Assembly (NCBI GenBank): GCA_023055505.1
Contig: JALIRH010000075.1
Coordinates: 682,001-746,000 of the forward strand
DNA: 64,000 nt
Source of the DNA: Callipepla californica brunnescens
Lineage: Eukaryota; Chordata; Aves; Galliformes; Odontophoridae
Direction: 5' to 3'
The notes beneath the pieces were generated by a model. That model did no database searches, was not told where the DNA came from, and saw only the letters and a list, made by a program, of their open reading frames with translations. The position numbers and the translations under genes are program-made. Shown piece by piece: positions 63,709 to 64,000 of this stretch (position 1 is its first letter; the number at the start of each line of letters is the position of its first letter).

Positions 63709-64000
63709 ATGCACGAACCGCTGTTAACCGCGGATTCCGATTCAATCGCATCAATCGCCTTTACTTCTGAGATTGCCGGTAAGGAAGACGCGAGTCAGAA
63801 GACTGCCTTACACTCTATAGCGGCTTCACTATTCAGCCCTCTGCTGTCCTATATAACAAATCGCGAATAACGCATGTAAGGAACTCAGTTTCAGGAGCTG
63901 TACGAGAATGTATGCTGAACCCCAAAGTTTTTGAGACGAAAAATTTAAATCCCACTTTGCTCTGCAACTGAATACAAAGTATGTCTGCATCGGTCATTCA
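63709..64000 (+). repeat. Partial J-class monomer at the right edge
   Basis: The first 292 bases of a J unit (AACAAATCGCGAATAACGC present) are cut by the window end. The array therefore continues beyond the window. Confidence 0.9.

Larger units (their letters stand above)
1..64000 (+). repeat. Tandem satellite array, ~587-bp monomer, ~109 units, all head to tail
   Basis: The word ATGCACGAACC (ATGTACGAACC once, at 35532) recurs 109 times between 316 and 63709. Spacings are 584-591 bp and average 587, always on the same strand. Landmarks from each anchor: GTTAACCGCGG at about +14; the imperfect 9-bp tandem TCAATCGCATCAATCGCC at about +34; GCCGSTAAGG near +70; TATATAA near +140 in many classes; TCAGTTTCAGGAGC near +175; AATTTAAAT near +235; TCTGCATCGGTCATTCACC near +272; AGGAAACA and TGTTTCCT near +433 and +467; an AATAAA-like hairpin near +515; ATGCAAAT or ATGCAGAT near +545; and GTGCACATACCGG near +565. 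No base of the window falls outside the array. Function is not shown by sequence; centromeric or pericentromeric satellite is the likeliest class. Confidence 0.98.

Noticed and set aside
1..64000. CRISPR array or other short-spacer repeat system
   Set aside because: The period is 587 bp with no unique spacers; the whole unit is repeated.
1..64000. Satellite derived from a transposon or ribosomal spacer
   Set aside because: No terminal repeats, transposase or reverse transcriptase remnant, and no rRNA sequence is visible. A database search would be needed to find a distant source.

Overview
The whole window is one uninterrupted tandem satellite-DNA array from a eukaryotic nuclear genome. A single unit of about 587 bp repeats head to tail on the same strand from the first base to the last. 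I placed each unit by the recurring word ATGCACGAACC, or its one-base variant at 35532. There are 109 such anchors, the first at 316 and the last at 63709, with spacings of 584 to 591 bp. No single-copy gene, tRNA, rRNA, transposon or CRISPR array is visible. The many 60-111 codon open frames are satellite periodicity read in six frames, and I do not annotate them as genes. The taxon cannot be named from the sequence. The scale, the absence of any gene and the hierarchical repeat structure fit a centromeric or pericentromeric (less likely subtelomeric) array of an animal or other multicellular eukaryote.

The monomers are not interchangeable. From diagnostic words and exact lengths I sort them into classes, lettered here for convenience: A B C D E F G H I J K L M N, with subtypes K', D', J', C' and a mosaic class X. 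The classes follow one another in a fixed order, which is a higher-order repeat (HOR). A 12-monomer module A-L (7,042 bp) alternates with a 6-monomer module A-B-M-K'-D'-N (3,521 bp), making an 18-monomer HOR of 10,563 bp. Two complete copies lie back to back at 9119-19681 and 19682-30244. Reading line by line I noticed only two base differences between them. A third, 17-monomer copy lacking one F/G unit lies at 49034-59009.

Layout: 1-9118 is a scrambled edge (skipped classes, a duplicated H unit, a 4-monomer local duplication). 9119-30244 holds two HOR copies. 30245-41991 is rearranged, with a 10-monomer (about 5,872 bp) repeat and chimeric monomers left by unequal exchange. 41992-49033 is a 12-monomer module whose first unit is an L/A chimera. 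49034-59009 is HOR copy 3. 59010-64000 repeats the arrangement seen after copy 2, at an offset of 49 monomers (about 28,765 bp).

Within monomers there are class-specific sequence signals. D-class units carry TATATAAAG plus a perfect 19-base hairpin containing AATAAA. B and I units carry a 16-bp perfect palindrome centred on CACGTG. E, F, G, L, N and X units carry a 10-bp inverted pair. Much of the variation between units is CpG to TpG/CpA, which hints at germline cytosine methylation. Functional readings of these signals (centromere dyads, satellite transcription) are inference.
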